In this document: positions 1 through 13,100 of the stretch, one piece after another
Numbering within the stretch: the first letter of the stretch is position 1
Layout: each line of letters begins with the position of its first letter
Source of the DNA: Otis tarda
Lineage: Eukaryota > Chordata > Aves > Otidiformes > Otididae
NCBI GenBank assembly: GCA_026413225.1
Contig: CM048572.1
Span: 3,906,001 to 3,970,000 of the forward strand
Direction: 5' to 3'
DNA length: 64,000 nt
The notes under the pieces: model-generated
Told to the model about the DNA's origin: nothing
Database searches by the model: none
Seen by the model: the letters and a program-made list of their open reading frames with translations, nothing else
Program-made: the position numbers and the translations under genes

Positions 1-136
1 GGAAACATTCAAGGCCAGGTTGGACGGGGCTCTGAGCAACCTGATCTGGTTGGAGATGTCCCTGCTCCTGGCAGGGGGTTGGACTAGATGGGCTTTGAAG
101 GTCCCTTCCAACCCAAACCCTTCTGTGATTCTATAG
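1..136 (+). mobile_element. CR1 LINE, 3' end fragment
   Basis: The segment reads as the sense 3' terminus of avian CR1, from the GGAAACATTCAAGGCCAGGT region through GGTCCCTTCCAACCCAAACC to a terminal ATTCTRTG-like repeat. It is cut by the window's left edge, so the true 5' truncation point is unknown. It carries no coding capacity here. Confidence 0.9.
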
Positions 137-1270
137 TTCTCTAAGGCTTTCACTTTGGTGACTTTTCCTGAGTCAAATGTGTGCTCCCCTGAACTGCTGG
201 GCAAGTTTTGGGCCTGTTCTCCTCCCTGAGCTCCTGCACAGAATTGCTCCCACAGGTGAATGTGGTGGATGTGAGCGGCGCCAGGGTATTGCCATCTGCT
301 TCGAATGTCCCATGGCAACACATATGCGACGCTCGGCTCTTCCTGGAGCTGGAATACTGGCAGCAGAGCAATGTGGTGTGGTGGGGATTGGTTTGTTTGT
401 TTTCTTTCCTTCTGCGCAGATCGCAAGGGGCTGATGGCTGATTGTTAGTTTGTTTATTGGAGAAGAGGAATACAAACACAAGTCATGCCCACATAACTCC
501 CGTATATTGCTGCCTAGGATGTTTTTCCTTTTAGTGCTTGATAAGATTCCTTTTTTTCCACTGAGCCAAAAGCTTTTTCTAAGCTATTTAACTTTATCTG
601 TCTTTGTGACAGTGTTAAACTTGTATTAAATTTAGAGGAAAACAAAATAATGTGTACACAGCATGATTAACGTGCCACTTTCTTATTTAGGACACAGAAA
701 AATTAGAAATTATTCAGGTTACCCAGACAAAAGTTAGATCCTCACCTATCATGCTTATTAAAGATGAACTTTGTGAGCTCATCCATGCAGCTGCTGAGCA
801 AATGGGGCTGCTTGGTAGATGTAATTCAGTCCTTTTCCTGGATACTGTAATCTTCCTCTCATTGCCTCCTATAAAATCTGTCTGTAATGCTCCACTTTCC
901 AGAAACATTCTTTCTTCTTTCGAAACTTCTCTATACCATAGACCAGATTTCCAGCTAAATAAAACCACGGCTCCCAATTTCAGAGGGGTGCCAGCAAGGG
1001 ACAAGTCTGTTGCTGGGCTGACGCAGAAGTTGGAACAACCTTGGCTTGGGCAGGCGTAATGAGACACAGCCCTGGGCTATAAATTACACTGACTGGGGAA
1101 GGATGGGAATTCGTTCTGCTTTGCCTGAGGCAAAGGTCTGCTGCGCTGTCAGCTGGGCTGCTTAGACTCTCGCTTCCCTCTGTCATGGTAATCAAGTACC
1201 AAGAAAGCTGCTTATGAAAGAGTTTTGAGGAAGTCCCTTGTCACCTGCTGCTGGTTTAGCTTGTGTAATC

Positions 1271-1286
1271 GCAGCAGCAGCAGCAG
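1271..1286 (+). repeat. (CAG)5 triplet run
   Basis: Five uninterrupted CAG units lie in the intron. The run is short and there is no evidence that it is coding. Confidence 0.8.
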
Positions 1287-2576
1287 AGGGGTATCTGTTT
1301 CTGGCTGCTTTACTGACAGATGTAAATAAAGACGGCAGACCTTGTGGACCTTTGGAGCAGCCTTTCTGGACCACGAGAAATTCCCTGCAGCTACACTGGT
1401 TTGCTAATAGTTGTCGTGTGAAGAAATGGTATCGATGAGCTGCAGTTCTGTCTGCCGAATGGAGATCTTGGTGTTTTCCTTTGTTACTCTGAGCTCCTCA
1501 GTGGCATGAAAAGAAAAATTATGTCAGTGTTTGACATTTCTAATAGGGAAGGAATGGTAGCAATGGCTCTTTTTTCCCCCAGCAAATCTGAGATAAAGAT
1601 GAAGCCCTAGTGAAGCTTTTGTGCCTGGGTAGAATCGAGATGTGCGGTTTACCCACTGCTTTTTCATGTCCTTACATAATTGTTTTAGCAGCTTTGCTCC
1701 TAAAGGGCTCCATGCACATCTCGGTGACCAAATTATTTGCTGGGATTTAACACAGTGCTGTCTAGGCAGAGTATCTGTGAACATAATCCTTAATGATGTG
1801 CTGGGGGCGCACACTGCTTGTGGAAGCCTTGCCTGTGATTAATCAATTAAGAATTCAGATAAACCCAACAGTGGTTCCTCTGTTTTGGTAGATGTTGTGA
1901 AATGTGGTGAAGCCGAACATGCTTCTGCACTTGTTTGCAATTCCACGTAGGATTTTCAGTGTTGTCTCAAATTAGATAAGCAGAGAAATAAAATCCTCTG
2001 CCAATTGTTGCTGTGTGCAGGTGCTTTAAGATGAAAGCATCTGGTTTTTGGAGAAAGACTCCTTCTTGTACCAGTAATAATATTTATGGTGCAGAGCAGG
2101 ACAGCAATGTTTTTATACTCTCACCAAACAGTCTGTGTGTAGGTGGGAAAGAGAAATATGCTTTGTGTTTGCTGATCTATTTGTGTTATTGGACTGTTTG
2201 CAAGTTGAGTCCTGGGTAAGACTGGCTGGTTTTCACAGGCATGTTACAGGTCTTTTCTGAACTTCCATGCTGTGCCAGTGTAGATGAGAAAGAAGCTCTT
2301 AAACAATGAAATGCTACTGTTGTGTTGTATGTTGATCTCATCAGGAGACCTGCTTGATGCACGTTTTTACAGCAAAATGCTGGTATCTTGTCCCTGAGCA
2401 CCCAGGTGTTTGCATCCTGTGCAATGCCTATCTCTTGCCTCTCCCCCAAAATAAGCAGAGTGAAATAAAATTATTGAAAAAGCACTTAACAGCCTTGAAT
2501 TAGTTTTCATGCACCCTCTTAACTGTTGGACAAGAAAGGTGGCATTTCAGAAGATAGGGATGCATTTTGTTTTTCA

Positions 2577-2644
2577 TTTAGTTACCTTCAGAAAATATGG
2601 GATAAAAACCCCTTTTTTTTTTTTTTTTAGTTACCTTCAGAAAA
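2577..2644 (+). repeat. Two 19-bp direct repeats around a T16 tract
   Basis: TTTAGTTACCTTCAGAAAA occurs at 2577-2595 and again at 2626-2644. The 30 bases between them end in a T run that merges into the second copy. The 49-bp period is most simply a local tandem duplication; an insertion with a target-site duplication is less likely because no recognisable insert sits between the copies. Confidence 0.85.
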
Positions 2645-3822
2645 GTTCATACTAAAGGAGGACAAGTATTAATCTGTGGGAAGAATGCTTTCCTCTGCAT
2701 CCTCTTGTCACCTAAGAGGATACAGGGTTTGGGTGCTGTACTCTCTGACATGGTTAGTACAGCTTTTAGCAATCTCCAAATGTACTGTTTATAAACATTT
2801 CTGCACAGGAATTCTACTGTTTATAAATATTGCCAGCAGCTAAACACACTGCAGTCTGGTACAACCTGTTCAGCCTTGTCTGCCCCTCAGAGAGCCATTG
2901 TTTTGTTGAAGAAGGCAACAGATGAGGTGACAGAGCTCTTCTCTGAGGTGGCACTCGTTTTGTCTGCTTCTTGCCATTGCAAGCAGACATGTCCCTGGAT
3001 TTCAGTGTAGAGGAAGATATGTTGCCTTCTGTTCAACAGCTTTTCCTTTTCATGCTGAAGTCCCTAGAGAGAAATACGCTTCGGTGGATGGGACAATTGG
3101 TAGGTATCATTGCAATCTTCTGCTATTAAATGAAGCTTAACATCACTGCCAAGAACCTGCTACGTTAAGGAGCCGGTGTCATGCGTTTAAGGAAGGGACC
3201 AGAGACGACCACCTAGGAGCTGATGAGTGCCTGCCTTCTGTTAAAAAGTTTGGAAACTTGATTGATGGCTAGATATTGTTTTGTAGCTCAAGAACCTGAA
3301 TCTCTTTGTATGCAACTCTATAGAAATCTGACTTAAATCTGACTTCTAGAGAGATTTCTGGGGTCACCACCTTCATTCAGAATGCATACACTGTAAGAAA
3401 AGCCTTGGCTATTGAGTTTTTGGATGCTTCTGCATCCAAGTTCTAAATAATTACAATTATAAACCTGTCTAATAACAGTGGACTTGGAGTTTGGTTGTTG
3501 GTTCTTCTTGGCTCTTAACCAAAACTGGTTTTTCTTCCCTTGTTTCCAGCTGTGGTCCCTGGCCAGTACCATTCCATGGAAATGGTTCTGTTCCTTTGCC
3601 TCTTTTGGGTGTCACAGGCACTGCAAAGGGCGAGTCTGTGCGGGACCTTACCTTGTGTCTGAGTGTTTATAACGTAAGTGCTTCTAGCAGCTGTGTTCTC
3701 AGGTCATTGTTTTTTGTCAATACGACGGTAAAAATAAAAGTAACTGTGCTTGAGAGTGAAAAAAGGGTGAACAAAAATCCCACATACCTGCCGGTATCTG
3801 AAACTAAGCAGGTCCTCATTGC

Positions 3823-3933
3823 TGTGAGAGTGGAAAGAGTGCTCTCAGCAGATGAATTTTGTGAGCAGCAGATCATGCAGACATCAGAGACTTTAAAATA
3901 ATGACTTCGTGTGAGAGTGGAGCTTGTGCTCTC
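3823..3933 (+). repeat. Pair of 24-bp near-identical direct repeats
   Basis: TGTGAGAGTGGA-N4-GTGCTCTC occurs at 3823-3846 and 3910-3933, with 20 of 24 positions identical and all four differences in the central N4. Each copy has GAGAG and CTCTC arms that could form a small hairpin. Confidence 0.75.
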
Positions 3934-4844
3934 GTACTTGCATTACTTCTCTTCGCACTTAGAGTACTCGTACCGTACTTCTAATGTGAGAAACGTACCT
4001 GGAGTGAACATCCTTTGCTGTTTTCTAATTACAGAAGCTCTGCTTCTTGTTTTGGGAGGTATCCTGAGGTTATGATGACATGCTGAATGACTGCAAAGTG
4101 GTACTTTTCAAAAGAGTTTCTAAAGAGCAATTCGGGCTTGTCTTGCTTCTGTTAACGTTGTCAGCATTTCGGGGTCAGTCTGATTCCGTGATGGATGTGT
4201 TTTCACATTGCATCTTGACTTGTTCAATGCTGTCCTAGGAACGCTGTGATTAGATCTGTCTCACTGTTCTCATTCTAATTGTCAGCTGAGTATTTGGGCC
4301 TGCAGAATCCACGTGGTGAATAGTAGCTCCCTGTGGATCTGCTAGTGGCAGTACGTAGCCCATACGTAGCAGGTGGACGTCGCTGGGGGAAGTAGATGCA
4401 ATCATGAGAGGTGACTGTGTAAACTTTCTGGAGGGAGCAGTCCTGTCTTATTCATGGATAGTTTAGCTTCATGCTCTGAGGAGTTAAAACTTGTTAGCCC
4501 TACGCAACCGGTGCTGCACAGCAGTGTTGTGCGCTTCGCCATGCCTCTTCGTCGTGTACTGGTCACACTGGCTTTCTGTGACTCAATTAAAAGAAACAGG
4601 GTTTGAAAAAAAGACTCGCAGGTCTGCTTAGCCAACGTTTGACACATGAGAAGAGCTGGACCCAGCTTGACACTTAGAGTGAGAAGTGGATTTGTAAGGC
4701 TGGCAGGTGGAGTGATTGGTGTTTCTGCAAAACGACCAACTCGTACAAACCACCCAGCTCTGCTACCTCCAACTTCAGTAACGTTTTCCTCTTTAAATCA
4801 GCTGAGAATCTGGTTCAGTATTTTCTTTGCCAACTTCAATGCAT

Positions 4845-5200
4845 TTTTTTAATTAAATTTAAGCCATTAAGAATGAAAATCTGCAATACATTTCTAATTT
4901 TTAAAAATTGCTTAAAAATGGAATCATAACTAGATCAGCAGGAGGCAATTTTTAAAAAAATTATTGCACCATGAAAACTAATATAAACTTGAGGCAGTAA
5001 TCAAAGTGCCTGAGTCTATTTTAAGTTATGCTCGTTTTCTCCAGAAATGGCTCATTAAAAATGATATTATTTTTAGGGCTTTAATTAGCTAAGTATGTAA
5101 ACTAAACTTGAGTTTTGGGGACATTCAGAGGGGAAGAAAAGACAATATAAATTTTCATTCTAATTATTTATTTGAAGAGTAATTATTTCTTTCGGTGCTA
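4845..5200. promoter_or_regulatory. Candidate conserved non-coding element
   Basis: An AT-rich block with no simple repeat structure and several TTAATTAA/TTTAATTAG-type homeodomain cores (TTTTTTTAATTAAATTTAAG, GGGCTTTAATTAGCTAAG). Such composition is typical of deeply conserved enhancers in long neural genes, but conservation cannot be judged from one sequence. This is inference only. Confidence 0.25.
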
Positions 5201-6273
5201 AATCACCTTTTCTTCCTCTCACTCGATCCGTGAATGTTCTCTCTGCTAACAGAACCTTGAGATTTTATTCCCAACACTTTGGCCCTGTCATTCAGCTTTA
5301 TTAAACTGGCAGTTTGTTTGAAGACTTCAGTTACTCGTTAAATTTTACATTTTTTTTTTTCCTAGCTGTATTAATCTCTGCTTTTTATGGACTAGGAATG
5401 TAAACGATCCCTTTGCCATCCGCGCTGTGTGATAATTTGCCTTTGTAAGAGGCTTCTCAGCATTTTATGCACTTTTCCTAGTTGTGTAATAAGTGTTTTT
5501 TTTCCCTTCACTGTAAGATCTACATTGAATCCTGCTTTTTACTATTGTTTTCCACAGAGCAATTCCCCCAAGAGTAGGATTTTCATAAAGCTGACGTTCC
5601 TGTTTATGTGTGTCTCTGGTATTAAACTCTATATATGCAAATGCGAGCTGTGGAGTCTGTTCAAATGAGCCACTCTGTGACTTGAGGAGAGGAATTGCTT
5701 CGATCAAATCCTTGACCGTTCAGAGCAGGCATACGCAAATGGAAGCTGCCTGAAGTCCCTTGTGAAAATTTAGCTTACTGAGATCAATAACTTGCACACG
5801 TGCCCAGCGTGCTGCACAAATCACCTGTTCACAGAGAGTAAACGTCTGATAAATTTGCTTGTGGTCTGGCAGCAGCAATGACAGCAAGGTGACATGGTGA
5901 ATGCAATGTGCCTTTCTTTGGTGTTTTACACTTGTTTATTCACAACAGATTTTCTCATAAACATGAATGCTTTATGATGAGGAGCTCTAGAAGAAATATC
6001 TTGAGAGCCGAGGAAGGGAATCCAGTGTTCCAGTAGCTATCTCAGGGGAGCTGAAGGTGGTACCCAGGAGTACCACAGCTGAGAAGGACGAGGAAGGCAA
6101 TAGTGTTCTTCATCACCAGTGCTACGCCCACCTGGTCCTACTGGCACTCCAGTGTGTAGCACGTGGCACTGTCCCTGTAACTCTGGCTGTAGTGAACCTG
6201 GCACTGAAAAGTAGACAGAGCATCTACATGGTAGGAATGTTAGGAAAATGTTAGGGGTAACAATTTCAAAATA

Positions 6274-6514
6274 GAGAGAGGTAGATTTAGATTAGATATT
6301 AGGAAAAAATTTTTTGCACTGAGGGTGGTGGAGCACTGGCCCAGGTTGCCCAGAGAGGTGGTGGATGCCCCATCCCTGGAAACGTTCCAGGCCAGGTTGG
6401 CCGGGGCTCAGAGCAACCTGACCTGGTTGGAGATGTCCCTGCTCCTGGCAGGGGTGTTGGACTGGATGGGCTTTGAAGGTCCCTTCCCACCCAAACCATT
6501 CTATGATTCTGTGA
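6274..6514 (+). mobile_element. CR1 LINE, 3' end fragment (about 240 bp)
   Basis: It starts in the GATATTAGGAAAAAATTTTT part of CR1 and runs through GGTGGTGGAGCACTGGCCCA to CCAAACCATTCTATGATTCT. This 5'-truncated copy is on the same strand as the gene. The open frames at 6292-6606 are only this repeat read in several frames. Confidence 0.93.
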
Positions 6515-7137
6515 AATGTTTGTGCATTCATTTGTTGAGGTGTACAGGAATGCCCCAGAGATTCTCTGAGCTTGCTGTAATCTCTCTGGCATCACAGTTT
6601 GTCTAGGTTATTGTTGAAGATTCAAGTCTAAGTTTGAGAAAGACCGAACCTGGAAGACTTAAGCTTCTGCATGAAGCAATAGCCTTCCTTTGGTAAATGG
6701 CTTGGATATAGAAAACACCAATACTTCTGGAACCAAGACATACACTCTAATATCCTCTGTGGTAAACCAAACTCCCTGGGAGTAGTTCAGATTTCCTCTC
6801 TATTTCCCAGGGCTAAAAACTGTGCAACAAAGGCACCTCGTGTTTCCCACAGGGACAAAGACAGTTGACAAGGGGTCCAGAGACTCGCCGAAGCCGTCGA
6901 ATGGTCAGCTTTCCTTGCTTCGGAGGGCCAGAGTGGATAAGAATGACCAGATTGCTTGTAATAGACTAAGAGAGGGGAGCAGCTTCTCTTGCAGTGCCTA
7001 ATGATTGGGTTATCTCAGAGCCAAGTCTTCTGACTGATCAGTTTTATCTTGCTGGGCGATTGTAAACTAAAGACGTGACTGCAGAGCAGCGCTGCTGGCT
7101 AATGCCTTCTGCTGGCAGAGCTGCGCTGAACGGTCTC

Positions 7138-7152
7138 TGTGTGTGTGTGCGT
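7138..7152 (+). repeat. Short TG microsatellite
   Basis: A TG dinucleotide run with one interruption (GTGTGTGTGTGCGTG), too short to be strongly length-variable. Confidence 0.7.
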
Positions 7153-10100
7153 GAAACGTATCAAAACACACTCAGACTGCTGTGTCTTTGGGCGACGTCT
7201 TTCATGCAAATCGTGGCGCTTTTTTTCGATAAATTACCCTTAATTTGAATCAATAGAAAAATCTGCCTTTCCATTACTGTGTGATGACTCTCTCTGGCTC
7301 CCCAGTGAATTAATAAATCTGTTTCACTTTCAAGCCTCCAAATTATTTTAATAAGAAACAAGGAGAAGCAGTATCAACTAAGTTTTCTGCATTACTTTTC
7401 AGGACCAGGTGCCTGCACTCTAATTTGCCACATTTTGATGCTACTCTACTCATGTTTTATACTTGGGAGCCTAAGCTGAGCCACATTCAAATTCTCATTC
7501 TCATTACTAGCATTCAGAATCTGAATGCTTGTGGGTAAAAGGCGCTGATACTGCAGTAAGGGCAGCAGCAGCTGGTAAGTCTATTTAAATTACACTTTGT
7601 AGCAAGCTCAAAACGTCAATTGTAGGATCTTTTTTCCTTCTATGAAATGCCCTGGTATTTTTCTCAGGGTAAGTTCAGGCAGCAGCCGATTGAAACTATT
7701 TTATTTACCTTTTAGGTATGGCTAAACGTAATATTTCTACATTTCTGTTTTTCACCCTGTTGCTGTCTTTCTGCCACTGGATCTGGAGAACTCATATAAG
7801 AGGTCTGAAAAATTTTGAAATCTGTCTAGAAAAACTAGCACGAAGTACGGTATCTACAGCTTTCATATGTCCAATGAGAAGCAATTATTTTTTTTGCTTT
7901 TTCAGACTGAACTGCCATAGGCTTTAAGGTTTAAACGATGAATCACTTGATGACTATTAGAAAATATAGGCCTGCGCTAATCAAGGGCTTTTGTGTGGAA
8001 GTTACGGTAGCTCAAGCCTGACCACAAATAGACATACCTTTTCTAATGTTGTCATTTAGGTTTTTGAAGCTTTTTTTCTGAGTCCTTACAGGAATTTGTA
8101 CATACTCTACCCATTTTTCATTTATGAAAACCCCTGGACTACTTGCTTCCCCTGAATTTCCCTGTACCACTCTGCAGCACATTTCACTCTCCTGCCTGGC
8201 TTCCTTTTCTTAGTCACCTTTAAAATAGCCTGCAGAACGTCAAGCATCCAAAGGAAAAAAAAATGCGATGTCAAGATCTGAAAGTGTACTCTGGATGTGT
8301 GGAGGAGAGAGGGGCATTAGGATGATCGGCTGTGCGAATCACGGTGACTCAGTGTCCTTTACATACTTGCCTGGGGTTGCAAAAGTCTGGATTCGGAGCC
8401 TGAGGGGTTTCTTCCTGCCTTTTGCTCCCATTGCCCTGCTGCAGTCATCTTGTGGTGTAGGAGGCATGGCTTGGGGTTACAGTTTTTGGAAATATGGGAC
8501 AGTGTGAGAGAGAGTATTAAAAGAAATGCCTTAGAGGGAGAAAATAGTTTCTTCCTCCTCAGAGAAAATATCCACTGTTTCTTGTTCTGTGGTCCTCTAA
8601 TTTTGCTTTGTGATTGAAACCTAACGAAGTACATTTTGAAAAGTGCCTGAGCCTTTCAAGTTTAGTTTTATTCTGTGATTCCTAGCATGCACAGTGTAAG
8701 TCTGCAGCAATTAACCTTGTTCACCTCCTCACCATGACGATTAAAACCCCTTGGCTTCCTCTGGTTGCTCATCACGGTGCCGCTGCTCTCCCTCCCTGCC
8801 ACCCGCTCCAGCTCTGCGTCCAGACGTCGACGCAGCAGTGATGGCTGGAACGTGGCTTTTCTTGGCACCGTGTGGCAGTGTCAGTGGGAAGCCAAGCTGT
8901 TTTCTTCTACTTCTGCCCCCTCAAAATGCTTCAAGAGCTGGGGATAATTGCACCAAATAGGACAGATCCAGTGCAAGTTCCCACTGGTGCTCGTGGAGGC
9001 CAGGAAAGATCCCTGCCACAGTGAAGGGCTTGAACAGGGGGAGCAAAGAGATGAGGTACAGTTTTTATAGAGTTTTTAATTATTTATAAAGCAGAGGTGG
9101 ACCTAGTCAGACTCATCCGATAGCTTGGTGTGCTTGATTTTCCAGCTCATTAGTGAAAGGCAAAGAAGCAGCAGAGCTAGGTTATCTGAAAGGGGGAAGT
9201 TGGAACGATAAATTGGACTACTTAAAACTGTGCCTTGTGAGACACTTTAAACTGTGATGCCTTTTAATGCAACCTAATCGAATCCAAACAGTCTTTGGAG
9301 CATCACAAGGAATTTGGTAATAAAAAAGAAGGAAGCAGTGAAGACTGCTTGGAATATTGCTGCTAGTGTGGAGCACAAAGAAAAGGTGATTGAGCCAATC
9401 TAATGGATTATCCAGTTAACACAATTTATAGTTGACTACATTCCTACAGATGAAGTAAAAGGAAAATCCAACAGACCATTAAAAAAGGCAATAGAATTGA
9501 ATCTTTCTTCAGTCTTGTTTTGATCTTCAGAGCAGGCAAATGCAGTGGAGTACAGCAGATGTATCATACCAAGTTTTGCAAAACATTTTTAAAAGTGCAA
9601 TAGAAGTGTTTTCATGTGGCTTGGAAGTTGATTACAGGACCATAAAATCAGAATTGGAGTTGAGAGGTATCTAGAGATCTTAACAGTTTGCTTTTCATTC
9701 ACGTGGTCCCCACAATGTGCTTTCAGAAAACAAATTAATAGAGCTGAAAAAAACCCTGTACAACTTAAAATATACCATAATGTGCATAATACAGTTATGT
9801 CTTTGCTAGTCAGTGTTTGAGTGAATGCCTGTGTTTTCTCAAATTGAATAAAAACCAAAAATCAATGTAACATGGGGAGAAGGGTCTCAAGCTGGCTTTG
9901 CTTTGTCCTTGTGCGAACAAAGTGAATCAGCCTCGGCTTCGAGTGCTCTGTGTGTGGCCTTCATGGGTGCAGCTCTCTTTGGACACATATCCCTCTCTTT
10001 CGACCAGGCAGTTATAAGTGAAGAAAGCAGGATTTCGGTGTTGGTGAAAATAAACTGCTTTTGTGTTTTCCCTGCTCAGGTTTCTCACTGGAGCCTCTCA

Positions 10101-13100
10101 CCTTGTGCGGTGATGAACAGGGGCTACACCAAGCTTCAAAATAAATCTGGGATCCTAGTTCGGTAACTCAGAGCGGATGAGTGAGATAATGGCACTCAGG
10201 AGAGCCAGGGTGACATGGTGATGGGAAAGAGAAGTATGTGGGCATCCATACGGTCATTTTTCTCTTGACTGTCTGGTAGGAGTGAAGAGTCACAGGGAAG
10301 AGAAACATTTCTGCCCAGATAAAGCAGCTACAAGTAGAACATCACAGGGAGAGAAGGAGCATGGTACAATTTTTTTCACAGTTTTTCAGTGGGTAGTGGG
10401 TTCTTGCTTTTTATGTCCTGTCCTCTGACCAATTCTTTCCAGTGCCCTGGGCACAGGGCGAGTGAGATGCCCCCCGATACTGCAGCACTCTGAAGAGCTT
10501 GGGGGGAACTTTGCTTCAGGTTCAGACTTCTGAACACATTTTCTGCACTTAGCCTACTGCATGCTTTTTCCCCTCCACAAAGAGTATTTAGGTGTTCAAT
10601 GAGATGTGGCTCACTTCCAGCTAATGGATAGCTCAGAGACACCTTCGTGGGGGAAGTCACTTTAAAAAATTGAAACTTTTTTTTTGGTAGGAATATTTAA
10701 CTTGCTTTATACACTGTGCATTTTACAGCCTCTGGCTTTGGTGAAAATATAGTTCGGGTGAATAGACCAGAAAACTTACTGCAGCAAACCTGATTGGAGA
10801 TAACCTCTTCTGCAGTAGTAATAAGATTTTATTCATGTAGTACCCAAAGTATCTGCAAAAACCATATCCCGGTTATTTGCTCTAAAGCAGTTATGTCCTG
10901 AGGAACAAGGGATATTGTTTTTCCAAGGTGATGGAGGATTTCCAGCTCAATTCTGACTTTAGTCTCTCCCCAGGACATTAGAAAATCAGGGCCAGGATTT
11001 ATTCAAGAGGAAACCAGCAACGGTGACTTTATTCAGCAAAAGCCGTAAACAGTCTGCACACGAATGAAAGCCCTCTGGGTGTAAACACTGTGAAGTCGCT
11101 TTAAAGGCCCTGATATATCAGGCACAGGATTCGTTCTTTCTGATGAAATATTTTGATGAGGGTGGAAAGGAAAATTACAGTGTGAAGTTTTATGCCCCCG
11201 AGTGAGAAAAGGGGGCAGGAACTTTCCAGCAAGGGTGGGAAGAGGGAGGATGCTATGTGATGATTAGGAATTCATGCTTTTAGGGCAACTGAGTGGCTTT
11301 TTCAAATAAAAACATAGGACGAGTCCTTTGAGGTTTAGACGATATGAAATGTATATAGTTGAGATGTAGAAAGGTCATCAGAAAAGATTTTTAGGATGGA
11401 GAGGCAGCAGGCTGTTTACCCCAGAGGCTCGGCTTCTGCACCGCTCTGAGATAGGGTCTCTGCTGCCGTGGGTGCTGTGTACAGGTCTCCTTCAGTCTGG
11501 TCATCCCCCCCATGCTGTAGCGCCCGAGAAGGCGTTTGCAGAGGTAGGGGCACCTCACGCCCTGGCAAGGGCTGATGCCTCAGCCATGGTGGTATTTCTT
11601 TTTGTTCCTGCAGGTGCAGAGCTTCTAATGCTTTTCCTAATGCAGCTGTCACGAGCTGCTTGGCTCACAGATGTTCCCAGTTTGGAGGTCCTCCCTCCAT
11701 TTCAGGGTAGAAGATACTGCATAGAGGCTGGAGTCATTCCCACTATAACCGTGCTCTAGTGCCAACTCTACCAGGTCCTGCCCTCTGCTCCTCCATTTCC
11801 CCAGATTCACACCTGGGAGATGGGGCTGGCTCCTTACATTTTATGGAACTGTTATAGCAAGACCCGGGCTAGCAGCTCTACTCATCAAATTCCAGCTACG
11901 TGATCAGCTGAGGAATATTCATGAGAATCTTAACCATGTCTGCTTTTGCAGAGCTACTCAGGAAAAATATGTTTCGTCTCGCTATAAATACTAATATGCA
12001 AGATAGCATCTTAACCACTAAATTCCAAGCAAATATTCTGCATATAGAAATTTATTTTCTTCGCTTTGTTATCTCACTGCAAAGCTGACCGTTTTTCTGC
12101 TAGAATATTGCAGAAGCAACTTGACTTTTTTGCTGGCTGAAGCAGTTCAGGTGGATTTATTTCTTATTACTTAGAACATTAAAACAAGGACTTTTACATT
12201 GGCATGAGGAAGAATTTCTTACCCTCTTATTTATGGCAGGTGTGCCTTGGTGGGGGAGCTGGGTTGTCTTCCGTTCTGTTTCATGATGCTGAATTTGACT
12301 TGCAGCAGTTTTCAAAATCTTTGCAACTGGCCAGCCTGTATTTTGTGAATTATGCTAGACAGGAAGAGTAAAGGTATTAATTAAAAAAAAAAAAAAATAG
12401 AAAAATGGGCTTGGAAATTGCACAGCCTATTTCCATCTGTTATTTACCCTGTACAGCTGCTTTTTCATCTTTCTGGTGAGGAAAATCCAAAGTTGGGACA
12501 ACTTAATAGGATAACTTGAGAGACAGCTGTAGAACCTGCAGCCAGAGTCATTGTCTTAACATAATTAAAAAAAAATGGTCATACTTTCATTTTAATATAT
12601 TCTGCCTTTCTGGCATGCTGTGACAAACTCATCTTAGAAAATAGTAGTGTATGAAGAGCATGGCAAGGTACAAGTAGTCAGATTATTTGATGACTAGCAA
12701 AGCATGACACCTCTTACACGTTTTATCCGTGGGTATTTTGTGTTTGAGATGCAGTGTTTCTGCTCTGAGTCTGAAAATTGAAAGATGTAGGCAAAAAAAG
12801 GAAGTACCGGAAAATAACATATAAAAACAAAGTTTGATTTAGGGATGCTTGCATGAAAGAGGAAAGATAGGCCAAACGTTTGGGTCCTGGATTGTGTCAG
12901 AACTGATTTACAGGTGAGTTCTCATCCTTAGTGCTCTGCGATTCCTTCATTGCAGATAAATTTTTCATTTTTTGTGTGAGTTTTTACAGGTTGATGTTAG
13001 GGTGAGAGTGCAACTCTGGGCTTGATTCACTTATCCTCTGCTTTTGTTGTGAGCCTATAAACATGCACTTAAAATTCCCTTGGCAGGAAAGGAAGCTAAA

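Noticed and set aside
9630..9760. Possible old CR1-like stretch (CATAAAATCAGAATTGGAG)
   Set aside because: Only a few short words resemble the CR1 3' end, too little to support a call by eye.
12190..12260. Possible diverged CR1 (GAGGAAGAATTTCTTACCCT)
   Set aside because: It resembles the CR1 AGGAAGAAATTCTTC region, but the next expected motifs are missing.
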